In this document: one piece after another, positions 16,344 to 23,714 of the stretch | How the letters are laid out: every line of letters starts with the position of its first letter | Position numbering within the stretch: the stretch's first letter is position 1 | NCBI GenBank assembly: GCA_937906945.1 | Contig: CALCUE010000026.1 | Coordinates: 186,001-250,000 of the forward strand | Length of the DNA stretch: 64,000 nt | Source of the DNA: an uncultured Clostridia bacterium | GTDB taxonomy: Bacteria; Bacillota; Clostridia; Oscillospirales; Ruminococcaceae | Direction of reading: 5' to 3' | Notes under the pieces: generated by a model | The model's database searches: none | What the model saw: only the letters and a program-made list of their open reading frames with translations | Told to the model about the DNA's origin: nothing | Position numbers and translations under genes: made by a program

Positions 16344-16666
16344 GACAAGGGAGACCCCTTCGTAGGGCCTCCCTTGCCATAATTCATCGGTACGCCCCGG
16401 TTTGGGGCGCACCACATCAAAAAAGGATACGCCGTTCTGACGTACCCTTTCCGAATCTCGGTTTACCCCGGACTGGGGTATACCGTTCGCTTTATCGAGG
16501 TATACGGTGGTCTGGCGTACACCTTATCTACGTCGTTATACCCATTATACCCAAGCACAGGGTATAATGGGTATAATGGGTATAACGCTTTTGCACAGGG
16601 GTGTCGCATTTCGTGACACCCCTGCTAAGTCTGCGTCGCTCTTATATGAGGTCGTAAAACACGACC
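16344..16666. repeat. dense array of inverted repeats with four 25-bp palindromic iterons
   Basis: In 320 bp there are: a stem CAAGGGAG/CTCCCTTG (16,346-16,376); four related imperfect palindromes of 23-25 bp at 16,389-16,413, 16,425-16,447, 16,460-16,484 and 16,499-16,523, roughly every 35-39 bp, with outer arms GGT..ACC; a long hairpin (GTTATACCCATTATACCC with its complement, about 16,536-16,587); CAGGGGTGTC/GACACCCCTG (16,596-16,605 and 16,615-16,624); and GGTCGT/ACGACC (16,650-16,666). There is no credible gene here. It lies between the defence operon and the tnpV-parB side. A replication origin or a recombination accessory region is possible. Confidence 0.75.
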
Positions 16667-16681
16667 CCATCGGAGACAGCG

Positions 16682-16894
16682 CTATTCACCGCGCTCATCT
16701 GTCTGCTCTACCTCGCTCAGCTCAATATAGCCCTTTTCTGGTGCGGTGATACAGCAGCGCCGAAAATATTCATTCCCACCGTCCACGCTGCAAGCGCCGC
16801 AGGAGCAGGTCACAAAGTCATGCACCGACTTTGATTCGATCACATCGCCGCAATGCCTGCACTGAATCGCGTTTCTGATGATCCTCTCTTTCAT
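16682..16894 (-). CDS. small zinc-ribbon protein (DUF7695-like)
   Basis: A 70-residue protein with two cysteine pairs, CRHCGD (12-15) and CSCGAC (about 31-35), that could hold a zinc ion, in the pattern IIRNAIQCRHCGDVIES..HDFVTCSCGACSVDGG. Small proteins with this sequence are frequent in mobile elements of Clostridia; I recall the family as DUF7695. Function is unknown. It follows tnpV on the same strand with about 65 bp between. Confidence 0.65.
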   Translation of the reverse strand: MKERIIRNAIQCRHCGDVIESKSVHDFVTCSCGACSVDGGNEYFRRCCITAPEKGYIELSEVEQTDERGE

Positions 16895-16960
16895 ATCCTA
16901 CCTCCGATAATAAACCGAAAGGGAGCCTCTGAACGGGGCTCCCTTGGCACATCAATGTCT

Positions 16961-17305
16961 TTATGCGTAGATGATCTCCTTGAGAACGATTTCCTCGGCG
17001 CAGGCGCGGATGTTGTTCATCTCACCGACCCACCGCATGGGATCGCGGGCTTTCAGCTTTTCGTCGATCATACGCTCTTTTTTTATCAGCTCCGAAAGCT
17101 CATCCAAGCGGTCATGCGCATGCCGCTCGATCTCCTGCAAATGCGGGAACAAACGCTCGGACAGTACCAGCGTGTTGAAGATCACCGGGCGATACTCTTT
17201 CAGATAGTCCCGGCGCAGGCGGCCATAGTGACCGAAGCTGCCGACCTGGCTCAAAACGATATTGGGAATCTCATAATCCCCGGCGCGTGTGTAGGTAAGC
17301 TCCAT
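16961..17305 (-). CDS. tnpV: TnpV-family transposon protein
   Basis: A 114-aa protein of the TnpV family, named from the chloramphenicol-resistance transposon Tn4451, and widespread in clostridial integrative elements. Recognised from the N-terminal MELTY..GDYEIPN, the YGRLRRDYLKEYRPVIFN core and the C-terminal MRWVGEMNNIRACAEEIVL. Its role is unknown; it is not needed for TnpX-type recombination. It sits 15 bp downstream of the 101-aa gene, in a leftward group with parB. Confidence 0.85.
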   Translation of the reverse strand: MELTYTRAGDYEIPNIVLSQVGSFGHYGRLRRDYLKEYRPVIFNTLVLSERLFPHLQEIERHAHDRLDELSELIKKERMIDEKLKARDPMRWVGEMNNIRACAEEIVLKEIIYA

Positions 17306-17320
17306 GATGACTCCTCCTTG

Positions 17321-17626
17321 TCATTCCGATAGCGGTTCTTCTTCGATTTCGTGAAACAGCCGGGCGGCGCGAATACCGTCGTAAAACCCAGCGTAATACA
17401 TAGTCTGCTCCTTATCCGCGAGACGGCGGAACATGAGCCTGTCGTAATTCTCTGCGATTTTTTGATTTTCTTCCGACAAATCCATGTACATAGAATGAAA
17501 GCGAGTATGTATTTCGTTCTCCTCATTCATCTCGTCTGTGTCCATGTCGTTCAAATAGCGGCTGAAATGGCTCTCTATGCGCGTCTGCGCGAAATCCTGC
17601 AATAAACGCTTTTCTGCTTCCGTCAT
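17321..17626 (-). CDS. hypothetical protein upstream of tnpV
   Basis: A 101-aa acidic, helical protein of no recognised family (ENQKIAENYDRLMFRRLADKE in the middle, YYAGFYDGIRAARLFHEIE near the end). The latter resembles small proteins of unknown function in clostridial elements. A TATAAT box on the minus strand (about 17,649-17,654) and GGAGGGAT before the ATG support expression. It lies between parB and tnpV on the same strand. Confidence 0.55.
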   Translation of the reverse strand: MTEAEKRLLQDFAQTRIESHFSRYLNDMDTDEMNEENEIHTRFHSMYMDLSEENQKIAENYDRLMFRRLADKEQTMYYAGFYDGIRAARLFHEIEEEPLSE

Positions 17627-17754
17627 GTGTATCCCTCCGTTTTGCGTCTATTATAGGTGCAAATGCTCCTTTTTGCGAATGTGCAAACGGCAAGGCGTAT
17701 ATCTGCCTTGCCGCTTGGTTCCGCTCCGAAAATGGAACATTACCTCCTGTTTCG

Positions 17755-18594
17755 TCATCGCTCATCCCGGTTTCGCTGGCGGCGCTTGAACTGCTCGTCC
17801 AGCATTTTGAGGATGCTCTGCTCCATCTGCACCGGGGTGTAGCTGCGCGGGAAGTATTTGCGGATGGCGCTGACCTCCAGCCGGACGCGCTCCTTCTGAT
17901 TGGCTTTTTCCTCGCTCATGATGTCAAAGATGCGCTCCGGCGTGAGCTGGACGATCTGCGAGAGCTTCTTCATGCGAACGGCTTGCGATAGTGACGGCGT
18001 ACAATCCTCGGACTGCATGATATCCCACAGCTCAGCCTGCTCCAGCTTCGTGAGATAGGACAGCTCGACTGCGGGAGAGAATGCGATCCGCTGCTCGTCC
18101 ACAAGGTCGAGAATCGGTTTGGCGAGATAAGTCAGACGGATATAGCGTTGAACGGTGCGCCCGCTTTCATCTTCTGAAAGTGTATCTCTTGTTTTGTGGC
18201 CAACTTGTCCACCATTTTCTTTTTTCGGTCGCCCTGCCTGCCTTTTCAATGCCTCCATTTTCATCTTATACGCAAACGCCTTTTCGCTCGGCAGCAGATT
18301 CTCGCGCTGAATATTGCTGTCCACCATCAAAATTACAGCCTCATCGTCAGTCATATCCCGCACCAAAACCGGGAGCTTGTCCACCCCCAGCGAGATTGCT
18401 GCGGCCTTCCTGCGGTGCCCGGAGACGATCTCATAGCCGTCCTCCGTTGGACGCGCCAGTAATGGGGACAGCACACCATATTTCTGAATGCTGTCGCAAA
18501 GTTCCTGAAAGGCTTCGTCGTCCTTCACCTGAAACGGATGATTCTTGAAGCCGTGCAGCTCGGCGACGGCGATTTCCCGTACCTGTTCGCTCAT
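17755..18594 (-). CDS. parB: ParB/Spo0J-family partition protein
   Basis: A 279-aa ParB-like protein. The N-terminal CTP-binding domain has GHRR (59-62) and DSNIQREN (92-99); a helix-turn-helix region follows (GRTVQRYIRLTYL), and the C-terminus is helical. It would help maintain or spread on the circular form. No parA is present on the element, which is unusual. Its ATG (18,592-18,594) overlaps the stop (18,591-18,593) of an open frame that reaches in from attR. On the excised circle that frame is the end of the recombinase gene, so parB would be coupled to it only after excision. Confidence 0.9.
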   Translation of the reverse strand: MSEQVREIAVAELHGFKNHPFQVKDDEAFQELCDSIQKYGVLSPLLARPTEDGYEIVSGHRRKAAAISLGVDKLPVLVRDMTDDEAVILMVDSNIQRENLLPSEKAFAYKMKMEALKRQAGRPKKENGGQVGHKTRDTLSEDESGRTVQRYIRLTYLAKPILDLVDEQRIAFSPAVELSYLTKLEQAELWDIMQSEDCTPSLSQAVRMKKLSQIVQLTPERIFDIMSEEKANQKERVRLEVSAIRKYFPRSYTPVQMEQSILKMLDEQFKRRQRNRDER

Positions 18595-18815
18595 CGTGCC
18601 GCACCTCCTCTCGGAGAACGGTCATCCGGCAGAGCGGCGCAGACATCCACCTGCCATGTGGGCTTGTCCCTGCGGCGGGAATCTTCCTCCGCCAACGGTA
18701 TGGAATAGAGGTATCCCGGAATCGGCACATTCGGCGTTTCACGCAGATATGGGGCTGGAAACCCTTGATTTTCCTTGCTTTTCGGAAGGGTGTTTCTTTG
18801 CATCTGCGATTTGGG
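18591..18815 (-). CDS. detached 3' extension of the recombinase frame (circle form only)
   Basis: An open frame of 73 codons from attR to a TGA that overlaps the parB ATG. It is in the same phase as recombinase codon 546 when the two element ends are joined at GG. The encoded tail is basic and proline-rich (PKSQMQRNTLPKSKENQGF at its start; TWQVDVCAALPDD later). In the integrated state there is no start codon of its own with a ribosome binding site. Whether this tail is a functional part of the recombinase or only a fortuitous open frame is unknown. Confidence 0.5.
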   Translation of the reverse strand, partial: PKSQMQRNTLPKSKENQGFPAPYLRETPNVPIPGYLYSIPLAEEDSRRRDKPTWQVDVCAALPDDRSPRGGAAR

Positions 18816-18825
18816 TACTGAGGAA
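18807..18825. other. right attachment site (attR) of the cotJC element
   Basis: The inferred crossover is the GG at 18,814-18,815. To the right the sequence codes for TEELGHMEM, which continues CotJC exactly after Gly62. To the left the codons (CDL) belong to the element. Outside the GG, attL and attR share only scattered bases, which fits a large serine recombinase rather than a tyrosine recombinase with a long core. Confidence 0.75.
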
Positions 18826-19233
18826 CTCGGCCACATGGAAATGATCTGCGCCATTGTCCATCAGTTGACACGAGGTCTTTCCATGGAGGAAATCAAGGAA
18901 AGCGGCTTTGCTCCCTATTTTGCCGACCATACCACAGGTATTTATCCGGTTGACGCCAGCGGTGTACCCTTTTCCGCCGCGACAATTCAATCTACCGGTG
19001 ATCCTATCGCCGATCTGCATGAGGACCTCGCCGCTGAACAGAAAGCACGGATCACCTATGACAACATCCTGCTTCTGGCTGATGATCCCGACGTTCGTGA
19101 CGCCATCAAATTTCTTCGGGAACGGGAAATCGTTCACTATCAGCGTTTTGGCGAAAGTCTGGAACACGTGCTCGACGGTCTCAACTGCAAAAACTACTAC
19201 GCTTTTAATCCGGCTTTTCAGCCCAAACCTTAA
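18814..19233 (+). CDS. cotJC: CotJC C-terminal part
   Basis: The remaining 138 codons of CotJC after the Gly62 junction: TEELGHMEMICAIVHQLTR, then GVPFSAATIQSTGDPIADLHEDLAAEQKARITYD and FLREREIVHYQRFGESL. These contain the Glu/His ligands expected of a di-manganese catalase-like ferritin fold (EELGHME, EDLAAEQKA, REREIVH). No ribosome binding site or proper start precedes it, so it can be translated only after the element is removed. A strong bidirectional terminator follows. Confidence 0.95.
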   Translation, partial: GTEELGHMEMICAIVHQLTRGLSMEEIKESGFAPYFADHTTGIYPVDASGVPFSAATIQSTGDPIADLHEDLAAEQKARITYDNILLLADDPDVRDAIKFLREREIVHYQRFGESLEHVLDGLNCKNYYAFNPAFQPKP

Positions 19234-19268
19234 CAAAAAGGAACAGCCGATCCCGGCTGTTCCTTTTT
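19234..19268. terminator. bidirectional terminator after cotJC and the Tet-like GTPase gene
   Basis: GGAACAGCCG (19,240-19,249) pairs with CGGCTGTTCC (19,254-19,263), flanked by AAAAA and TTTTT. It serves both convergent genes. Confidence 0.9.
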
Positions 19269-21864
19269 AGTTCTTTATTTTCTCGAAGGGATGAAAATGT
19301 CCCGTTTTACAGCGTTCCTCGATGGTCTTCTCAATGTGCTTTTCGACCCAGTCGATCTCCTCCCGGAATTCGTTGGCCGACATTCGGAGAACTCCGGATC
19401 GCAATGCCGCTACCTGGATCAGGTTGTCCGAAGTGACCACTTTGACCGAGTCATTTTTTCCGATCTCTTCGATCAGTTTTTCGATATACATATCACCGGT
19501 CTCATTTTCTTTCGTATAGACAACATGGATCCCATGATAATCAAAACGTTCTCCCTCGTTCCCTTTCACTTTATATCCATCGAAAACGAGTACCAGTTCG
19601 CATTCCCGATAACCCCGGTAGTTGCTCAGAATATCCATCAGCATATGACGGGCCCCATCAAAGTTCTCATCCGAAAAGCGTTTCAGACCCTCCCACGAAA
19701 AAATGACGTTATACCCATCTACAATAAAATATTCCTTTTTGTTTTTCCCTGTTTCTTTTGTCGGCTTGGGAATATCCATAATGGCTGAAGTGGAATATTG
19801 CCGCCGTTTAATGGGGCCGAATTCCCGTTCCATAATGGCTTCCAGCTCTTTTTCATCGAGATTCAGGTTTCGCTTAAAAACCTTAACGTCCATCAGATGG
19901 GGAATTCCGTCTTTTGTATCAAACGTCACACCACTGGTAACGTGCATATATTTTTCGACTTCGTTCCACTTGATAATGGTACCGGAACCGTGGGAACAAA
20001 AGACAGAATCCGGTGTGTTGGCAAGATCACTCTCCGGATCATAGTCATAGAAGTCCATGACCTCCGCCTCATTATGGCAGGGGGCGTAGCCATCGGAAAG
20101 GCAATTCAGGTGGCCTTTCCCTTTTGTATAGGTCACCACTTCTTTCGCGTAGGAACGCATTTCCGAAACCGGTGCTCTTCCTCGAAGAAAAGCCATTTCC
20201 CCCACCAGTTCCGGCGCCGAAAACGTACCAGACATATTTTGAATATCGCTGATTGCCCGACCGATTTGATCCGCAGGGATTTCCAACGTAAACGCGTAAT
20301 AAGGCTCCAAAAGAACATTTTTGGCCTTCATCAAACCTTGCCGAAGCGCCCGATAGGTTGCCTGCCGAAAATCTCCTCCTTCGGTGTGTTTTACATGAGC
20401 ACGTCCGGCAATGAGCGTTATTTTTACGTCCGTAAGTTGAGCACCGATGAGCACGCCCCGGTGTGTTTTCTCCATGAGATGTGTCAAAACCAGACGCTGC
20501 CAGTTTTTGTCCAGAATTTCCTCCCGACATTTGGACTCGATCACAAGGCCGCTGCCCGGCTCACCCGGTTCCAGAAGAAGATGGACTTCGGCGTAATGGC
20601 GAAGCGGCTCAAAATGTCCCACTCCTTCTACCGGCGACAAAATAGTTTCTTTATATATAATTTTTCCTTCGTCATAAGAAATTTCAATGCCGAAACGTTC
20701 CCAGACAAGGCGGCGAAAAATTTCCGCCTGGATTTCTCCCATCAGGTGCACGCAAATTTCTTCCGTAACCGGATCCCATTCGATAGAAAGTTGGGGTTCT
20801 TCCTCTTCCAAAAGGCGGGCTTTCAGCAGGAACTCCTGCTTCCCGATTTCTTTCGGAAGTCTCACTTGATAGACGATGACCGGCTCCAAAAGCGGTTCAA
20901 AACTTTCTTTCTCATCGCCGAGATACTGTCCCGGTACTGTTCTCGTCAGTCCCAACACGGCACATACGCTGCCTGCCGTGGCTTCTTCCGCGGTTTCGAA
21001 CTTCGCCCCGGAATAAAAACGGATCATGTGAATTTTTTCTTCCAGGCTTTCGTCCATTTCCGCTGTCTTATAGGAAATCAAGGATTTGACTTTTATGGAA
21101 CCGCCAAGAATTTTCAAATAAGTCAGGCGGTTTCCGGACGGATCATGGGCAATTTTAAAAACTTTCGCGGAAAATTCCTCCGGATATAGCGGAGAAACCG
21201 TATAGTTTTCCAAACCCGTCATCAATTCGGAAACGCCTTCCATTCGAAGCGCCGCCCCGAAAAAACAAGGGAAAACCTTTCTCTCTGAAATAAGCGTCTG
21301 GATCTTTTCCCTTTTAACTTCGCCTTTTTCCAGATAATCCTCCATGGCTTTTTCGTCACAGAGCGCGATTTCCTCCGAAAATGCTCCATCCGAAACGGAA
21401 AAATCCACACAGTTTTCCGAAAGCCTCGTTTTTAGTGACCGCATCAAAAATTCCCGGTTTGTATCCTCCAAGTCCATTTTGTTGACAAAAAGAAAGACCG
21501 GAATATGATAACGCTGAAGAAGTTTCCAAAGAGTTTCCGTATGGGGCTGTACCCCATCCCTGGCGCTGATGATCAGAATCGCATAATCCAAAACCTGCAA
21601 GGTGCGCTCCATTTCGGCGGAAAAATCGACGTGACCGGGCGTATCCAAAAGCGTCATTTCAAGGTCGTTCCAACGCAAAATCGCCTGTTTGGAAAAAATG
21701 GTGATGCCTCGTTCCCTCTCCAGAGGATCGTTATCCAAAAAGGCGTCTTTATTATCCACTCGTCCGAGCTTTTTAATTTTTCCGCTTTGATATAGCATGG
21801 CTTCGGAAAGAGTCGTCTTTCCAGCGTCCACGTGGGCCAACATTCCGATTACTAGCTTCTTCAT
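19267..21864 (-). CDS. Tet(M)-like ribosomal GTPase fused to a Rae1/YacP-type NYN nuclease domain
   Basis: An 865-aa fusion. Residues 1 to about 670 form an EF-G/Tet(M)-type GTPase with G1 AHVDAGKTT (10-18), RERGIT switch I, DTPGHVDF (G3) and NKMD (G4), followed by EF-G-like domains. From about residue 710 a NYN (PIN-like) domain begins with FIVDGYNVIF (713-722), then LVLVFDG and VVTSDN. These acidic residues match the YacP/Rae1 family of ribosome-associated A-site endoribonucleases. Ribosome-protection proteins are about 640 aa, so the tail is an added module. Genomes label such proteins translation-factor GTPases; tetracycline resistance should not be assumed. The upstream neighbour is rqcH, another ribosome-quality-control factor. 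Confidence 0.88.
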   Translation of the reverse strand: MKKLVIGMLAHVDAGKTTLSEAMLYQSGKIKKLGRVDNKDAFLDNDPLERERGITIFSKQAILRWNDLEMTLLDTPGHVDFSAEMERTLQVLDYAILIISARDGVQPHTETLWKLLQRYHIPVFLFVNKMDLEDTNREFLMRSLKTRLSENCVDFSVSDGAFSEEIALCDEKAMEDYLEKGEVKREKIQTLISERKVFPCFFGAALRMEGVSELMTGLENYTVSPLYPEEFSAKVFKIAHDPSGNRLTYLKILGGSIKVKSLISYKTAEMDESLEEKIHMIRFYSGAKFETAEEATAGSVCAVLGLTRTVPGQYLGDEKESFEPLLEPVIVYQVRLPKEIGKQEFLLKARLLEEEEPQLSIEWDPVTEEICVHLMGEIQAEIFRRLVWERFGIEISYDEGKIIYKETILSPVEGVGHFEPLRHYAEVHLLLEPGEPGSGLVIESKCREEILDKNWQRLVLTHLMEKTHRGVLIGAQLTDVKITLIAGRAHVKHTEGGDFRQATYRALRQGLMKAKNVLLEPYYAFTLEIPADQIGRAISDIQNMSGTFSAPELVGEMAFLRGRAPVSEMRSYAKEVVTYTKGKGHLNCLSDGYAPCHNEAEVMDFYDYDPESDLANTPDSVFCSHGSGTIIKWNEVEKYMHVTSGVTFDTKDGIPHLMDVKVFKRNLNLDEKELEAIMEREFGPIKRRQYSTSAIMDIPKPTKETGKNKKEYFIVDGYNVIFSWEGLKRFSDENFDGARHMLMDILSNYRGYRECELVLVFDGYKVKGNEGERFDYHGIHVVYTKENETGDMYIEKLIEEIGKNDSVKVVTSDNLIQVAALRSGVLRMSANEFREEIDWVEKHIEKTIEERCKTGHFHPFEKIKN

Positions 21865-21925
21865 AAATCCGTTCGCTTTCCTGTGTTATGAATAATATTA
21901 TATCATACTTTTCCTTTTTTGTATA

Positions 21926-21955
21926 GAAAAAGCCCTTTCCCAAGGGCTTTTCTTT
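21926..21955 (-). terminator. terminator of rqcH
   Basis: AAAAGCCCTT/AAGGGCTTTT stem (21,928-21,951) directly after the rqcH stop, with T-run in the leftward direction. Confidence 0.8.
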
Positions 21956-23700
21956 TAATTAAAATAATTTTCGTACTGGGCCGGACGGACGTAGGCTGTC
22001 TTATAATGCTCATAAACCGCTTTTCCCGGCGCGGCTCCGGAAGGTTTTTTCACATTCCGAATCTCGGTATAGTCCACCGCCACCAGCGACGAATCCCGTC
22101 CTTTTGAGTTATAGGCGGCGATCAGCGCCGCTTCGGCGATGGTGGATTCCGGCACATCCCGTCCTTCCGTAACGACTATTGTATGGGAACCATGGATCTT
22201 CTGCGTATGGAACCAAAGGTCGTTTTTTCTGCTGTCTTTAAATGTGAGCTTGTCGTTCTGCAGGTTGTTTCTTCCGCAAAGAATTTTGAACCCATCGGTG
22301 GAAACGTATTCTTTCGGGGCCAATTTAATCGGTTTCTGATTGCGTTGCCGGTGGTTTTTCAGATAACCCTGACCGACTAATTCATCCCGTAACGAAAGAA
22401 CCTCATCTTCCGTTCTTGCCCTTGTCAGAAGGTCAAAAACGGACTCAATATAGGAAAGCTCCTCCTCGCCTTTTTCAATGAACTTTCTCAGCATCCGCTC
22501 CGCCGTATCCGCTTTGCGATATTCGGTGAAATAGTGCTGGGCATTTTGAATGGGCGTCAGTCTCGGATCCAGCTTGACCTCCGTCGGCTCATTATTATCA
22601 TAATAATTTTCCAAAATAACGGAACTCATTCCTTTTTCCATCTGATAAAGATTGGCCTGAATGAGTTCGCCTTTTACCCGAAGGATATCCCGTTCCGTGG
22701 AACGGGCCAATTCCTGGCGCTGAATGTCCAGTTTTCGGGACAGTCTGTCCACAAGGTTCATCACAAAGCGGAACAGATCGCCGGAACGCTGCTTCATCCG
22801 ATCCGCTCCGGACCGATCGGCATAATACCGATCCAGCATCGTGCTGCAGGAATCATAGAGCTTTACCGTCATTGATTCGCCATATTGTTTGACCGGAAGG
22901 AAGGTAAAATCGACCGGTGTTCCGTTTTCATCGAGTACCATATAAGGTAACGCTTCCTGATTTCGCACGGTATCCGCCAGTTTTTCCACCGTTTCCGTCA
23001 GTTTTTCCTGTTCTTCCGGTGTCAAATCATGGACCGTTTTGTCCTGTGTCCCAGTCACCGTTTCGGAAATTTCCCGGCAGACAATGGGTGAAACACCGTC
23101 CAGATGCTCCATTAAAGCTTTCGAAAGCGGAATGTCCCGACCGCCTGAAAGCCGCTCCAAAAATACTTCTTTATTCAGGTTCAAAGTATCCAGTTTATTT
23201 TGGGACGGCGGAAAAACGTAGCTCATCCCGGGCATGACCTGCCGGACACTGGACATATCCGCTGTCACCCGCTTGATGGAGTCAATGATTTTTCCATCGT
23301 TTCCGATCAAAATAATATTGCTGTGGCGTCCCATGATCTCTACGGCCAGTTTCAAAACGACCGGATCGCCCAATTCATTGTAAGTGGAAAAAGAAAAATG
23401 CAAAAGCCTCTCCAACCCAAACTGTTCAATGGCGATCAGTTTCGCTCCACTCAAATGTTTTCGCATCAGCATACAGAACATGGGCGGCGCTTTGGGATTA
23501 TCAATCGCGCTTTCGGTAAAATGGACACGCGGCGCCGACGCGGAAGCGGAAAAAAGCAGTTTTCCCGTTCCCCCGTTCCAACGAAGCGCCATGATCAGTT
23601 CTTCTCGGGAAGGCTGGTGGATTTTATCCACTCTTGCTCCGATCAGCGTTTTCTCCATCTCTTTTTTGAGCATGCTCAAAAAAATGCCATCTAAAGCCAA
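21955..23700 (-). CDS. rqcH: ribosome quality control factor RqcH (NFACT family)
   Basis: A 581-aa Rqc2/NEMF homologue that binds stalled 50S subunits with peptidyl-tRNA and directs addition of alanine tails to the nascent chain. It has the NFACT-N domain (MALDGIFLSMLKKEM; GARVDKIHQPS), a central helical coiled-coil part (about 280-430) and the C-terminal NFACT-R domain (FKILCGRNNLQNDKLTF; DLWFHTQKIHGSHTIV). Older annotations call it fibronectin-binding protein. It is followed by the Tet-like GTPase-nuclease fusion and preceded by the nif3-trmK pair, all on one strand. Confidence 0.93.
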   Translation of the reverse strand: MALDGIFLSMLKKEMEKTLIGARVDKIHQPSREELIMALRWNGGTGKLLFSASASAPRVHFTESAIDNPKAPPMFCMLMRKHLSGAKLIAIEQFGLERLLHFSFSTYNELGDPVVLKLAVEIMGRHSNIILIGNDGKIIDSIKRVTADMSSVRQVMPGMSYVFPPSQNKLDTLNLNKEVFLERLSGGRDIPLSKALMEHLDGVSPIVCREISETVTGTQDKTVHDLTPEEQEKLTETVEKLADTVRNQEALPYMVLDENGTPVDFTFLPVKQYGESMTVKLYDSCSTMLDRYYADRSGADRMKQRSGDLFRFVMNLVDRLSRKLDIQRQELARSTERDILRVKGELIQANLYQMEKGMSSVILENYYDNNEPTEVKLDPRLTPIQNAQHYFTEYRKADTAERMLRKFIEKGEEELSYIESVFDLLTRARTEDEVLSLRDELVGQGYLKNHRQRNQKPIKLAPKEYVSTDGFKILCGRNNLQNDKLTFKDSRKNDLWFHTQKIHGSHTIVVTEGRDVPESTIAEAALIAAYNSKGRDSSLVAVDYTEIRNVKKPSGAAPGKAVYEHYKTAYVRPAQYENYFN

Positions 23701-23714
23701 GGATTTTCACCTCT

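Larger units (their letters stand above)
804..18815. mobile_element. 18-kb serine-recombinase element inserted in cotJC, carrying type I RM and Kiwa
   Basis: The boundaries are set by the point where CotJC homology breaks off (804-806) and resumes (18,814-18,816). Both edges share the dinucleotide GG, as expected for the 2-bp crossover core of a large serine recombinase, which makes no long target duplication. Content: serine recombinase, RepA-like initiator, DnaC-like loader, ParB, TnpV, XRE and AbrB-fold regulators, and a six-gene defence operon with type I restriction-modification and Kiwa. No relaxase or conjugation gene is visible, so self-transfer is not supported. The position inside a sporulation gene, in frame, and the recombinase type resemble skin-like elements that are excised in the mother cell. 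Developmental excision is inference; the split gene is seen directly. Confidence 0.93.

Noticed and set aside
16389..16523. Possible short CRISPR array (four similar units about every 36 bp)
   Set aside because: The units are diverged palindromes separated by only 11-14 bp, with no constant repeat and no cas genes; iterons or operators fit better.
2487..17690. Shared 14-base string TTTTGCGAATGTGC at 2,491-2,504 and 17,673-17,686
   Set aside because: One copy is coding and the other lies near a promoter; one 14-base match within 18 kb can arise by chance and no further copies were noticed.
18431..18871. Separate 146-codon gene on the minus strand across attR
   Set aside because: It overlaps parB and cotJC in another frame, has no ribosome binding site and no recognisable sequence.
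19267..21864. Tetracycline resistance gene
   Set aside because: The GTPase part is Tet(M)-like, but the NYN nuclease fusion and core-genome position beside rqcH make an endogenous translation factor more likely.
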